DNA from: Dryocosmus kuriphilus
Lineage: Eukaryota > Arthropoda > Insecta > Hymenoptera > Cynipidae
Assembly (NCBI GenBank): GCA_038277395.1
Contig: CM076197.1
Coordinates: 27,917,564-27,981,563 of the forward strand
DNA length: 64,000 bases
Direction of reading: 5' to 3'
The position numbers and the translations under genes are program-made. Below, piece after piece: positions 33,019 to 43,995 of this stretch. Each line of letters opens with the position of its first letter. Position 1 is the first letter of the stretch. Below the pieces are notes generated by a model that was not told the DNA's origin, did no database searches, and worked only from the letters and a program-made list of their open reading frames with translations.

Positions 33019-33757
33019 ACCATATATAAGCAAATTTGAATATGATACTTGGAAAAATGGTAAAGGTTTGAGATCAAGTCCATCTAACCTCAAAATGTCT
33101 CTCTTTTCATCTTCCAAAGTTTCTGTACTTAGTTTTCTAGCCTTAAATTTGGGAGTTTTGAAAATAAATTAAAATCGATCATTTTTCCAAGAATCACATG
33201 GCATTATAATGTGCAACAGCAAAATTTGCTCTTAATTTTAGCTAAATATTTAATTTCCCCTGGCCTTAGACAAATTGAATGCATATTATTCATCAATTAG
33301 AGCAGGTTTTTTCTGAGGTTTAAAATGTTTTTAATAAACTTTAAAAAAAAACGTTTTTAAACTTTTTTCCCCCTATTTTTTTTCTTCTGTTATATTCGAA
33401 ATTGATAAATGACAAGAAATTTTAAAATTTCAAAATATTCAACAATTGCTTCTTTTAGTTATTTTAGAAAAACCTGCTCTAATTGATGAATAATATGCAC
33501 TCAATTTGTCTAAGGCCAGGGTAAACTAAATATTTAGCTAAAATTAAGAGCAAATTCTGCTGTTACACATTATAAGGCAATGTGATACTTGGAAGAATGA
33601 TCGATTTTACTTAATTTTCAAAACTCCCAAATTTACTGCTAGAAAAATAAATACGGAAACTTTGTAAGATGAAAAGACAGACATTTTGAGGTTAGGTGGA
33701 CTTAATCTCAAACCTTTATCATTTTTCCAAGTATCATATTCAAATTTGCTTATATGG
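33019..33757. mobile_element. Foldback element, about 290 bp arms
   Basis: The left arm 33019-33315 (CATATATAAGCAAATTTGAA, TGATACTTGGAAAAATGG, TTAGACAAATTGAATGCATA) is mirrored inverted by 33465-33757 (TATGCACTCAATTTGTCTAA, CCATTTTTCCAAGTATCA-like, TTCAAATTTGCTTATATGG). The loop of about 150 bp is AT-rich. It sits within the DNA-binding region of the pogo transposase, so it inserted after that element. No coding capacity. Confidence 0.82.
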
Positions 33758-34520
33758 TAAATATTGCCTTAAAATACTTGACTGCTTATACTTACTTTGA
33801 ATGTTTTGGAACAGTTCAGATTTTCGTTTATTTGAAGAGCTTTCTCTCTCAAAATCGCCCAGATATTGGATCTCCTCTTGCTCTTTTTTTCCTGAAACCA
33901 TTTCAAAATAGCGGCATCCAAAGCTGTATCTGCACTTGTTTTTGAACATTTCTTCTTCGCGAATTCATTTCTTGAGCCATATTCATTAAATATGATTCGC
34001 GAGCTAGCACACGTTTATACGTTTCTTCACAGATACCATATTTATTTAAAATCGATTGTTTTGAGGCACCTGACTTCACTTCTTTAATCAAGCCGCATTT
34101 CTCCTTAAATGATAAACGTCTAATCTTCTTAGACAGCATTTGTGTAACTAATCTGTAAGGAAACACTCAGAAACACTAATAGCGATGAGCGAACCACAGC
34201 GAACTAGAGCTAACATCTGACTTGCCACGTTTACCGGAAAGAGTTTTTTTTTTGTAACTGTGGCAACACACTTCCTATGATTGAAGCATTGGAAGTCATC
34301 TCTGACAGTAGCGCCAGGTGGTGCCAATAGCAGAGATAAAAATCCACGTTAGTCATACGAGTTGAATGGGGTTAGGGCACTGCCCACTTTGTGGCTACAG
34401 TGTTGGTGAATTTTCCCTCTGACCCTCGACTCACACCGCCCAAGCTCTATTGTTATCCGAGCTCGGAAGATTTCTTAGAAAACACAAATCGAGGGCAACT
34501 CAAATCGAGACCTCAGTGTA

Positions 34521-34900
34521 TAGAGAGACAAACTAGGTGTCCCTCCTTTTTTATTTTTTTTTGTAGGTTCGTTACCTTCTCCTCTCGGACTGAGAGGTAT
34601 TGTTCCCAGATAGTCAATGAAGGTGTTTCAGTAGAATAAAGGATAAGAACAGTTTGGGTGAAAGTTCACATAGATTTATTTTAAAAGAACAATAAGAGGA
34701 AAGGAACGATACAGTTTCTTTTGTTTCTTACCCTACAGCTATTATCCTACCAATTGAAATTCGACCGTAAGAAGAAGGAAGGTTCTTCCTTGGAGGTTTC
34801 CCTTCCGATTGGGCAAATCCGAGACACTAGCGTGGTCTATACGAAAATAGATCACTCGAGTTCTTTTGACGCGCACACACTTATGGGATGACACGTCCCT
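34521..34900. other. Spacer inside the DUF4817 element
   Basis: No coding frame or repeat recognised between the pogo element and the tandem arrays. Confidence 0.4.
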
Positions 34901-34904
34901 CCTA

Positions 34905-35470
34905 GTCTCCCTTTTATTCTTCTAATGTCCCGAAGTCGCGGACAGCTCCTCGTCTCCCTTTTATTCTTTTAATGTCCCGAAGGCGCGGACAGCTCCTCGT
35001 CTCCCTTTTATTATTTAATGTCCCGAAGTCGCGGACAGCTCCTCGTCTCCCTTTTATTCCTTTAATGTCCCGAAGTCGCGGACAACTCCTCGTCTCCCTT
35101 TTATTATTTAATGTCCCGAAGTCGCGGACAGGCAATACTGGATATTCACGGGCCGCGTTTTTCTTTCGAAGAACAGAATGCAAAACGTGAATTTCCGCAA
35201 CTTTTGGGTCTTGGGAATAACGGGAGCCAATTTTAAAAATATGCCCCGGGGTCAATTCCTTTCCCGAAGTAATTCCTTTAATGTCCCGAAGTCGCGGACA
35301 ACTCCTCGTCTCCCTTTTTTTTATTAATGTCCCGTCCCGAAGTCGCGGACAGGCAATACTGGATATTCACGGGCCGCGTTTTTCTTTCGAAGAACAGAAT
35401 AAGATAAGATAAGAAAGATCGCAAACGTGAATTTCTGCATACTTTTGGGTCTTGGGAATAACGGGAGCCT
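34905..35470. repeat. Tandem array, 46-48 bp unit, plus a larger duplication
   Basis: The unit TCTCCCTTTTATTCTTTAAT then GTCCCGAAGTCGCGGACAG and CTCCTCG repeats about five times at 34905-35130 and twice more at 35268-35350. A larger block containing GGCAATACTGGATATTCACG, TTTCTTTCGAAGAACAGAAT and CTTTTGGGTCTTGGGAATAA occurs at 35130-35228 and again at 35350-35470. The apparent repetitive protein at 34914-35255 on the minus strand is a by-product. Confidence 0.85.
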
Positions 35471-35499
35471 CGTCATCAATTTTAAAAATAAAAGTATCT

Positions 35500-35850
35500 T
35501 CGTTTAGGGGCTCTGCTTTATTGCAGCGCTATGCAATGCGTGACTTTGTGTGTACCTTTATTTTAGTCAGGCAGGAACCTGGTCAGCAAATTTTGTGAGA
35601 ATATTGAGAGTAATATTTTATTTCATTTCCGAACTCTGTTTTATTGCAAAGATATGCAACACGTGATTTTTCGTGTGCATTTTTATTTTAGACAGGCAGA
35701 GACCTGGTCAGCAAATTTTGTGAGAATATTGAGAGTAATAATTTATTTCACTTCCGAACTCTGTTTTATTGCAAAGATATGCAACACGTGATTTTTCGTG
35801 TGCATTTTTATTTTAGACAGGCAGAAACCTCGTCATCAGTTTTGTGAGTT
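35500..35850. repeat. Tandem repeat, about 122 bp unit, 3 copies
   Basis: CTCTGTTTTATTGCAAAGAT, ATGCAACACGTGATTTTTCG and AGACAGGCAGAAACCTGGTC recur at about 35510, 35632 and 35755. The second and third copies are nearly identical; the first is diverged. Confidence 0.85.
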
Positions 35851-36640
35851 GTTGACAATGAAATTTTACGTTCTGATTTGCCTAAATTCATAATAAGGCG
35901 GGTTAAGGTTTTCAACTAGATTTATATTTAGTTTTTATTATCCTTGACCTAGTGTCACTTGAGATGACTGCGAGGTTCTGATTATATGCAGTGCCGGTAT
36001 GGACCACGTGTTCTCTGTTTATGTCTCGCCACGTGCTTTTCAGTTGACGAGTCTGCGTGAGTCGAAAGGAGATAGGGTATATGGAAGGAGGACGGGGTAG
36101 AGAGAGAGAGGATTGGGCAGCGATGGCCGCCAAGGTATGCATGGTTTACCGCGTGGGCTGAGTGATAAGAGACAAATGCCGTTGGTTGGAGAGGGAGAGA
36201 ACGTGTCACCGCGAGAGTGTGGGGTCTCGGTCAATTTTATGAATCGCGATTTGCAGCTTCCTTCTTCCTTAGAATAGATATTTTAACATATATATATATA
36301 TATATAACTATACTCATTCACACATACTCACATACATACATACATATATATCCACACTTGAGTTTATTTCCGCTTGTGTCTAAGGTGTACATATAGGCAC
36401 ATGTGCGTAAGCCTGTGGACCTTATCTGTTATTTTAGTGGTCGAATTTACAAGATTTGGTTAATTTTAATTTGAGCTCTATAATTTTATAATTTCTTAGT
36501 TGTCATATCTTCTTCGCTCTCGCTACCGGCTCGCAAGTACCGACCTTGGAGCTTGGGGTTGCTGACTATGCGTTTTTCACCACAAGCTCTCAGGTGACGA
36601 GCATGATTAAGATACCAACTTGTAATGCTTTTAACATTTC
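35851..36640. other. Unassigned, with (TA)n and CATA microsatellites
   Basis: Contains a purine-rich stretch with GAGAGAGAGAGG at 36090-36110 and a TA run at 36285-36305 followed by CATACATACATA at 36333-36345. Frames on the minus strand at 35912-36234 have no recognisable domain. Confidence 0.4.
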
Positions 36641-36643
36641 TTC

Positions 36644-37445
36644 ATGAACCTCGAATATAATTTCGCGATGTTGGAAACAAAAATAATTTATGATATTTTC
36701 AGGCAGCTAAATTCGCGCGTCACAGAATCGTCGATAATAAAATCCGTCGATAATGAAATCGCGATTTTAGCTGCAGTCACTCATGACCCTTATGTTAGTG
36801 CTCGACAACTAAGCCGCGATTCCGGAATGTCTCTGTCCAGTGTTTAGAAGGTATTAAAACGTAATAAATATCAACCTTATCATATTTCACTGTATTAAGA
36901 ACTTCATGGCAATGATTTTCAGAACCGAGTGACATTTTGTCAATGGGCGCTTCAGCAGATACAAGGAAACCCGAATTTCTTTTTTCGAGTACTGTTCTCA
37001 GACGAGTCGTCTTTCACAAACCATGGTAACGTTAATCGACACAGCATGCATTATTGGAGAGTAGCAAACCCACACTGGTTGCGTTGAGCATCAGCATCAA
37101 TGGTACGCGAATGTTTGGTGTCGAGTAATTGAAGATCAACTTATCGGTCCGTATTTTATTGATGGTAATTTGAACGGTAAAAAATATCGTAACTTTTTAG
37201 AAAATGAACTTCCAACATTGCTTGAAGACCTAAGCTTGGAAGTGCGACACAGTATGGGGTTTCAACATGACGGTTGTCGCGTGTATCAAGAAGTGCCAAC
37301 AACACGTGATAACATGATCGAGCGAATCAGGTCTACTTGCGCACAAATAACACCAGAGACACTTTGTAGTTGTGTGGAATCTTTCGAGGCTCGGATTAAC
37401 AAGTACACAGAAGTGGGAGGACACCATTTTCAGCACTTATTGTAA
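36644..37445 (+). pseudogene. DUF4817-type transposase, catalytic part
   Basis: From about 36753 the frame reads NEIAILAAVTHDPYVSARQL and SRDSGMSLSSV, the second helix-turn-helix, then a stop at 36845. After frame changes VLKRNKYQPYH, FCQWALQQIQGNPNFFFRVL and FSDESSFTNHGNVNRHSMHY follow (first catalytic Asp, about 36998). The open part 37170-37445 starts NGKKYRNFLENELPTLLEDL and reaches FQHDGC (second Asp), but then jumps straight to VYQEVPTTRDNMIERIR. The segment between, which carries the third acidic residue in this family, is deleted. It ends HHFQHLL and TAA. Together with 29762-29956 it makes one dead gene split by about 6.8 kb. Confidence 0.78.
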
Positions 37446-37859
37446 AATGTTAATCGAAAATAAGCACCCCGATGGTGAAAGGCGAGGGGACTCACCGAAA
37501 TCAAGCACCCCGAAGGGAATAGGCAACTACTACGTCCCCGTCGTTATTCCTGGGTAGAGCTAAAAGTAGTGCCCAAAATTGAACTGATTACAAGTGAATG
37601 GTCCTCCTTACATTTAATACGCCTCATTTAGCTTGCGTTTGGAAGCGTTATCCTTGAAATAACCAACAATTTCATTTTTGGCAATTGCAGCGCCATCTGT
37701 CGCAAATCAAAAAAATGTTTTCAAATAGAAATTATGTATTTCTTAAAGGAGAATCTGAATCTGTGATAAAAAATAGGGGTTTCTATTTGAAAATTCAAAG
37801 CTCCCCTCCCTCCGTATTTCTTGAGATATTTCAATGTCTCAAGATAAAAAAATCACCCT

Positions 37860-37861
<2 letters not shown>

Positions 37862-37912
<51 letters not shown>
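37862..37912. repeat. (TA)n microsatellite
   Basis: About 25 TA units directly abutting the right end of the DUF4817 element, possibly an expanded TA target site. Confidence 0.95.
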
Positions 37913-37918
<6 letters not shown>

Positions 37919-38556
37919 GAACGTTCATGCAGTAGGCGCGCTGAAGGGTACAAACGACGCGCGCTATTGGAGCAGATAGCTGAAGTGCAGCAGCAGCAGA
38001 GTCAGTTGAGAGGGGGGATGTGAAACAAGGTGTCGTGCGCAAATCCACTTTTAAAAGTGGGGACGATGCATGGGGTTAGTCCGGAAACAGATTTTTTTTT
38101 TAAACGCACGCACCTCTTGGCTGCTGCGCGGAAGACAAGACTTGGTAGCACCACTCATCCCTATCCGATTCCTTAAAAGATATCCATAAATATACATGTA
38201 ATTGCATACATTTAATACATATAATCATCCTATACTCAAACCTGAAAATGATCATTTTAATCCTACCTCAGAAAAACACGAATATCTCCGAAACTATTAT
38301 TGGCCATAAGGGCTCTTTACATATGGACGTATAAATATGTTATGTGATATATTCTATCATATATGTATCATATATCTTCTGCGACATGACGTTTTAAATA
38401 CTTTCCCCACGTTAGCTACGCCACCTTTTGCTGCCACACTGACAACGGAGTCCACGCTAACTATAAAATCTTTAAGTATTGAGTTTAAAGATGACGTTGC
38501 TTTTGAGGATTTAATGAAAAACATGCTAATGAATTAATAAGGATATATTTTTATAG
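37913..38556. other. Intron 3' part, no supported feature
   Basis: Includes a GC-richer stretch 37925-38130 with a palindrome CCACTTTTAAAAGTGG at about 38046. No coding exon of the DIPK2-like gene was found here; the acceptor TTTTTATAG lies at 38556. Confidence 0.4.
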
Positions 38557-38687
38557 ATCAGTCTGGAACTTGGCAAGATGTACACAGAAGCGACGGAAAC
38601 TTTGATTGTGAAACATGTTTAATATTTTCTCCTAGTGACATATGTGAGCACAAAATTAGCGATCATAACTACTACGCTATTTGCAAA
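38557..38687 (+). CDS. DIPK2-like: DIPK2/FAM69-like kinase, penultimate exon
   Basis: The acceptor TTTTTATAG precedes 38557; the exon begins in phase 1 and so joins 22479 to give an Asp codon at the junction. It reads SDGNFDCETCLIFSPSDICE and SDHNYYAVCK, matching the family's C-terminal Cys-rich segment (DC..E.CL.FS, ..DHNYYAVC). The donor GTAAGT at 38688 is at phase 0. Four cysteines are probably disulfide-bonded in the secretory lumen. Open throughout; 16 kb of transposon-filled intron separates it from the previous exon. Confidence 0.9.
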
Positions 38688-38765
38688 GTAAGTCATGTTG
38701 AAAATAATTTTAGTAATGAACCTGTAGAAATAGAATTTTTACATTTATCACTTAAATATTTTCAG

Positions 38766-38963
38766 CACATCTTAGCTCAAGGAATTAGCGAAAGACAGAT
38801 ATCAAAAGGTTTCTTGCACGATGTACCAGACAACATTTTGGGACAGTTTCCAACTCTTATTGACTTGCTAAGTCAATGTTCTGAACCAGATTCATTTCAC
38901 CAAAGAATTAATAGTGGAATTGAACTTAACAAGCTGTTAACAAATATTAGAAAAAATATATAG
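38766..38963 (+). CDS. DIPK2-like: DIPK2/FAM69-like kinase, last coding exon
   Basis: The acceptor TATTTTCAG ends at 38765, and the 78 bp intron is a normal small insect intron. The exon reads HILAQGISERQISKGFLHDV and LIDLLSQCSEPDSFHQR, then NIRKNI and TAG at 38961-38963. This matches the family's tail (LLHD.P, L..LL..C..P, final amphipathic helix). No stops. It is the natural C-terminus of the protein and supports a real gene on the + strand. Confidence 0.9.
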   Translation, partial: HILAQGISERQISKGFLHDVPDNILGQFPTLIDLLSQCSEPDSFHQRINSGIELNKLLTNIRKNI

Positions 38964-40138
38964 TTTTTATTTTTGTGAATATATATGTGTATATGTTTTT
39001 GTGTGTGTGTGTATTAGGGTGTACCTTAATTTGGACATTTTTGAATTTGTTCCATCTCGCCCCAAAAATATGTTCATATTGTAGAAAAAAAATTTTCTGA
39101 CAAGTTTGAACCTTTTCCGATAAGGTTAACATGTGCCACCGAGCGATTGAAAATTTAAATGCACATTACATTGCTTTTTTTCGATGTTTTTTTTTTGCGA
39201 TACCTAAAATGAGTTACAAAAAAAATTCAAATGCATAAGTTTGATGTCCATACTTTCTATAAAATGTAGGAAAAAAAATTCCCGAAAAAGCTCAAGGATT
39301 TTGTTGTTTAACATGGCTAATTAAATCGTAAAAATTATGTGAATATATAGAATATTTGACATTTTTTAAATTTAGTGTATTATTTATTCAATATATTTAA
39401 ATGATTCAATATAAATCAGGTGTCACGATGTATTCTATACAGTAACATTGTTTTGAAGTATAAAAGCTAAAAAATAGGAGTAAAGTGAGTCATCTAAAAG
39501 TAAATTGCGAACAATTATGGTGTTATTTGCTGTAAATTTTTTTTTTTTTTTCGATATTATATGGTTGTTTTATTGTTTTTCATTTATGTTATGCTACTTC
39601 GTTTAAAGTTAATCTGACAATTTTATCATTGTGTTTACTACACTGTAAAAATAGTTGGTGTAATTTCACATCATGCTACGATAACGATGTAAGCATACAC
39701 GTCTGTGAAAAAACATGCAGGACGTAAGCTGTCAGAATAACATTTCCACTTTAACTTCGTGATTGTAAAGGTCGAAACTTCTAAACACTAGCGGGATAAA
39801 TGAAGCGCAGATTATTTTTACAAAACAACGTTCTCAATGGAAAAAACATATTGTTTTCATTCATATAGAACCTATCACTATTAGAGCAAGAATAAAATCT
39901 CTGGAGCGTAATTTTATGAGAAAGTCCAAGGCGACATCTCTTTCTGATAGTTTGTTGATTTATGTCACGCTCATAAGTTCTCAGCATGCCAAGGCGTAAC
40001 AATGCTACTCGTCCTTAAAATTTCGTTAGAGGCGGCAATTTTACTAAAAAATTTAATTCATAATCTCCTTTAACTTTATTTGCTTACATAATTTTACCGC
40101 GAATCACATGAATCGAATAATCTCCATTCTTACGCGTA
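38964..40138. repeat. Downstream region with a likely dispersed repeat (39015-39330)
   Basis: The stretch starting AGGGTGTACCTTAATTTGGA and containing TTTGTTCCATCTCGCCCCAA and TTCATATTGTAGAAAAA has the look of a common arthropod interspersed repeat, but only one copy is in the window. The rest is AT-rich without coding frames. Confidence 0.35.
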
Positions 40139-40515
40139 GTGAAATTATGAGGAATTTGAATATTCTAATTTGAAAAAAATAAAATAAAAAGGTGCCATAG
40201 TGACGAAAAATTGAATTCAAAATTATGTTTGACTTTTTTTGTCAAAATTAGAAAAAATTCTGTAATATGATATTAAAGTATATACTTTTTTCTACAATAC
40301 CTTCAAGTTTCATTGAAATTCGTTTTAGGGTTTTACAAATTTTGATAATTCCAAACATATGATGCCAAAATTCAACAGGGCGTAAATCTTGTAATTTAAA
40401 AAACTTTCAGAAATCTTTTGAGCATCAAATGTTTCTTATATAACAATATAATTTCACCAAGTTTCATTAAAATCAAAAAAACACTTGCAAATTCTAATAT
40501 TTCTGACGTATACTG
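40139..40515 (+). repeat. Dispersed AT-rich repeat, copy 3
   Basis: GTGAAATTATGAGGAATTTG, AAATAAAAAGGTGCCATAGT and CCAAAATTCAACAGGGCGTA parallel 17645-17920, and the 3' part is inverted relative to 15958-16110. No coding capacity. Confidence 0.55.
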
Positions 40516-41949
40516 ACCCAGAATCAGTGTAATAAATTAATATTAGTGAAGAAAAATGATTGAGTTGGATTTTGGATCAAAAATTTGGGTTGGATTTTGG
40601 GTCGAAAATTTACGTCCTTTTGACATGTGCTTTATTAAATTAAACAACAACTCTCATCCTTATGGCATGTGAACGCGCCCTCGTGACGAGTATTTAAAAT
40701 TTAAACGATTTTCACACTCGTGGCGAATTTTGAAATTCAATCCAAAAAATTTCTCTGCATATAATTTGAAAATGTTTCAATTCAATTTCAAATTGTGAAT
40801 TTTGAAGTGAAAACTTTCGCCCTCGTGGTAGGTATTTTTAATTTAATCAAATTTCGCCCTCGTGGCGAGGTTTAGAATTTAATTCAAAAATTTCCCTTAC
40901 GAAATTGATTCTGAAAAATGTTATTCTAGTAATATTAATATGAATTTTTAAAATACCTAATCTACTAGGTAGCAAGAATCCAAAACGTAGAAATAAAAAC
41001 CATGCAGGAAGACAGGTACCACATAACTTTCTCAGTTTTCGTCGAATTCTGCTATGCACCGATGACCACAACCTTCTTTCAAGCCCGAAAAAAGTAGTGT
41101 ACAGTCAAAGTGGCGGACTTATAAAATATGACGAAAACCCGTTAAAAGTAATCTTTTATGTGTCGTCAACAGTCATTTGAAATTGAGGATCGATAAGCGA
41201 TTCAATTTTAAGAAAGCAGCTGAATATAGAGATGTTTAGCAACAGATTCTGAACGAAATATTTCTTTGGGATCAATCTTCAATAAAAGCGCGTACAATTT
41301 TAATTTGACGTCTAGAATTTCTCACTCTTAACATAACAATTGCCTAACAATAACACCAGTAGAGCAAGATGCAGAATTACTTGATAATAAATTATTTACG
41401 ATACAGAAATCGTATGAGAATTAATAGGATTATCAGTTGAAATAACATTTTGTGTTGACAAATCTCGATGTAATAGTGTATTATGTTTTTGTTTACACTT
41501 TCGATGTTTGCATCTTCTAGGAAATTTTCGCGGAACGAGTCCACGACTTAAACAATTATAACGCCTAAATTTAGTTGCAATCTCAAAGTTGCTCGACTGA
41601 TTGTTTCTCAAATGTATCAAACTGTCCCCAAGTGAATGATTCTCTTTATATACTAGGCATTGCGAACTTTCACTTTCTGCGCGATTTGATTTTAGATTTT
41701 TATTTATAGAATTCTTATGATTATTCCCATACTTCCAATGCAAAAATTCCATCGTTAAGAAAAATCTCAAATTCCTCAAAGGTAGGATATGCAGTTTGAG
41801 AACTACGTGAAAGCTCCCAATCTTAACGAGTTTTCTAATCTAATTTTTTAGCAAGAATATACACCAAAATGTGATCCCAATATTCTACTGGGCATTCTAA
41901 ATTATCCAAATCATTAAGTAGTAATTTAACTTCAACGTAAATACGCTTA
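40516..41949. other. AT-rich, with CGCCCTCGTGGCGAG phrases
   Basis: Between 40675 and 40870 a short phrase of the type CGCCCTCGTGGCGAGG occurs about four times (about 40675, 40712, 40819, 40855), embedded in AATTTAAAATTT-like sequence. The palindromic core CCTCGTGGCGAGG could fold. Beyond 40900 no gene or repeat is supported; the frames at 40847-41071 and 41396-41779 have no recognised domain. Confidence 0.45.
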
Positions 41950-42085
41950 AGGGCATGTGACACTTATCCGATTCTTACCTTACCGACATTTTTTTTAACC
42001 AGACTAATTCCACACGAAATGAAATATCGAGTTGAATGTTTAGGAAAATAAAGAAAAGGGACTAAGGAACACTTACATACTAATA
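41950..42085 (+). repeat. Dispersed repeat shared with 47157-47310
   Basis: GGGCATGTGACACTTAT, CCTTACCGACATTTTTTTT and CGAGTTGAATGTT resemble 47157-47310 (GGTCATATGACACTTAT, CTTTACCGGCATTTTTCC, CGAGTTTTACATTT) in the same orientation. Unknown family. Confidence 0.5.
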
Positions 42086-42109
42086 AATTTGTACAATTGC
42101 CACATTTTG

Positions 42110-42443
42110 ATTGATTTTAGCTATTATGGAGCTTCACTTTCAAGATTGGCTAAAAAACAGTTCAGCTTTTCTACATCAGACATTATTATTTGTTATCATG
42201 AATTACCAATGATTACAAGTCTCGAAAATTTGGCCAATCAACATATGAACCTGAGAACATTGGTAGGCTAATCTTGGACAAGGTGGATGCCGATGAACCT
42301 GACGTATGATAAAACGAAATACCTGCATCCGAGTGTGTTGATATATTAAGGACAGCTAGTTGGAAAAAAGTAATCTTATTGTTAATATAGTGGCTAGCCT
42401 CTATATATGCTTCTTCAGCGCCGTAGAATTTCTGATTCTTCAC
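42110..42443 (-). pseudogene. BEL/Pao-type gag fragment (DUF1759)
   Basis: On the minus strand the frame from 42443 reaches SASTLSKISLPMFSGSYVDW and PNFRDL, the start of the DUF1759 gag domain of BEL/Pao retrotransposons (LPKI.LP.FSG.Y..W..FRDLF). After a stop and a frame slip, SDVEKLNCFLANLESEA follows, fitting the next block of the same domain. No LTR or pol is seen nearby; an isolated relic. Confidence 0.7.
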
Positions 42444-42952
42444 TCTGAAAAAAGGTTGGTTGACACATCCATTTTCTCTTCGTTAAGAAATATTTGGTCA
42501 GAACATCTCATCAGAATGGTAGATCAACTGAGGAAGAAATTCACAGAGGCCATTTTAAAATGTAGCGCGCTAGTTGGACATGACATCATTGATTGGATTC
42601 TGCATCCTCTGAAGAGAAGGCGTAGCCAATGCGTTGGTCGGGACAGCCAATTCGTTTGATGAAAGTTTAGCGTTTGAGTTATAGCATCATTTGTGAGTTG
42701 TGTGTATAGTGCTTTATAATGTGTCAATTATATCTAGTGTTTCTTCGTTTTCAACCACCAGCCATGGACCAAAATAGTCTGGAATTTTAGAAAGAATTAC
42801 AACTGTCCTATTTGAACCTGATGTTTCATATGGCACGCTACAACATTTTTCATAATACGTTTCTCCTCAAAATCTCACTAATAAGATCGCCATAATTCAT
42901 AGCATGAATGCCAAACAATAATATTTATCTTGCTTTCAGGTATGCTGTATGA

Positions 42953-43296
42953 ATGACAAATTACATCTTTTATTGCAAGTTGTTTCTTTTTCGCATCTTC
43001 TGTTACTTTCCGTATTATCTGCATCCCTGTTCTCTCACGGGTAGCATGTCATCGTATATCATAACCAGTAAAATCGTTTCAGGGTGTGCACAAAAACCAT
43101 TTCTTTCAATGACTTCGTATATCAGCATCCTTGAGTAATCCGGAAGGTACATTGAATGGGCGATCATTTCCCAAACGTGTTTTTCAGCAAACAACAGAGA
43201 ACTACTCTCAATATAAGAACCAAAACAATACATCAAGAGAAGCGAAAAATGCCTAGAATGGTGGATTGGGATAAAAAAAAATTCCAACACTTTCAT
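42953..43296 (-). pseudogene. Degenerate coding-like fragment, family not identified
   Basis: The frame 43296-43015 reads SLLFAEKHVWEMIAHSMYLP, RNGFCAHPETILLVMIYDDM and LPVREQGCR, then loses frame (RRIIRKVTEDAKKKQLAIKD in the next). The HPE.LL..M..D....RE.G.R pattern looks like proteins of repetitive origin that I have seen in other insects, but I cannot name the family. Upstream the frame decays. Probably a transposon-derived remnant. Confidence 0.35.
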
Positions 43297-43995
43297 AGCC
43301 CTACCAGTTGTCGCTCATATTTCTGATGATGATCTTAGATCTTTCATTAATGATCGAACGCATCCCCTTGTCAATGAAGCTGTCCGCTTCCCATGTCACA
43401 CTCAAAGTGTAGAACTAAACAAAAACTAAATTGAGCTAAGGAGAGTAATGAGTAGCATAATATGGCATTAAACCCTGAAAAGTGTCTGGTTGGGACGGGC
43501 TGCAGTGGGACTCAGTATGCAACCATGTCCTGGTCGTGAGTCCTGGGTTGTTTTAATATCATTGGAACAAGCAGAGAGTTGCATCTCAGCCCCTAAATTG
43601 AAATTAAATAAAAATGTACCTGTTTCGAGTACAAGAAATTAGATAATATTGGATTTTACATTTTTAAAACCATTACTTCAATTTTTATTGAAAATTACTA
43701 ATCGTGTGCAAAAATTAGTAATATAAAAAAGAAATGTTTCGTCGATATTTAAAAACTTTTTAAATAACATTTTTCGATGAAATCAATACTTTCATAGAAT
43801 GAAAAAAAAACCTATTTTTATTTCATTGTTGTCGCATACGGCAGGCCTTAACATTAACCGATTTAAAAATGCCTTTTTTTTTAGAAAATTGTGATATGAA
43901 AATACACCTTTTTCCGTTGGTCCCAAAATCAAATTTCAAATTTTTGTTTTTTCTACCCACCCAAATGTGCGTATATCTTTGCATAATCTAACCTC
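43297..43995. other. No supported feature
   Basis: Mixed composition at 43440-43600, then AT-rich. No domain, RNA or repeat that I can defend. Confidence 0.4.

Larger units (their letters stand above)
30475..34139 (-). pseudogene. pogo/Tigger transposase 2
   Basis: The start is probably the ATG in MLSKKIRRLSFKEKCGLIKE (about 34139), a CENP-B/pogo helix-turn-helix. The second DNA-binding helix region follows to 33740 (KWFQEKRARGDPISG in one frame). After a 1.8 kb gap (intron plus insertions) the frame resumes at about 31945 with KGWLSKFKRRNGIRNVRIKG and NNIYNADESGIL (first Asp). Then KVVLLVDNAPSHPSLDEL (second Asp, 31418-31164) and ALIQPMDQGIIATAKKNY (third Asp). A clean intron (GTAAGT at about 31478, acceptor CAG at 31402) separates two parts. 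Frameshifts near 31530 and 31165 break it. The acidic C-terminal tail ends at about 30475. The triad residues are present but the frame is not intact. Confidence 0.85.
30080..34518 (-). mobile_element. Second pogo/Tigger-type element, 4.4 kb with internal repeats
   Basis: Ends CACTGAGGTCTCGATTTGAG (30080) and inverted CTCAAATCGAGACCTCAGTG (to 34518) with TA duplications (30078-30079, 34519-34520). It lies inside the DUF4817 element, separating its transposase halves. A hairpin lies near the left end (30231-30354). The large size comes from an intron or insertion zone with minisatellites and a foldback element. Confidence 0.9.
28883..37861 (+). mobile_element. DUF4817-type DDE transposon, expanded to 9 kb by insertions
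   Basis: The left end begins CGGGTG followed by a T run and ATCTTGA at 28883. The right end is its inverted form, TCAAGATAAAAAAATCACCC, to 37860. The arms match over about 400-480 bp: GACAGATGGCGCTGCAATTG (29144) against CAATTGCAGCGCCATCTGTC (37683), and AGTAGTGCCCAAAATTG against CAATTTAATTTTGGGC. The transposase N-terminus (29762) and C-terminus (to 37442) sit just inside opposite ends. In between lie a pogo element and tandem repeats. Flanks are TA-rich on both sides. Confidence 0.75.

Noticed and set aside
34914..35255. Apparent repetitive protein (RDFGTLNNKRETRSCPRLRD units, minus strand)
   Set aside because: It is a translation of the 46-48 bp tandem array; no start context, no neighbours, and the array continues out of frame.
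37685..38023. Frame spanning the TIR and the (TA)n tract
   Set aside because: Composed of transposon end plus microsatellite (IYIYIY run).
22179..38963. DIPK2-like exons as a retrocopy or captured fragment
   Set aside because: They have clean GT-AG introns with matching phases and no stops, and end in a natural stop codon, so a real gene is the better reading.
41396..41779. 127-residue minus-strand frame
   Set aside because: Low-complexity Asn/Lys-rich translation of AT-rich DNA, no domain or splice support.
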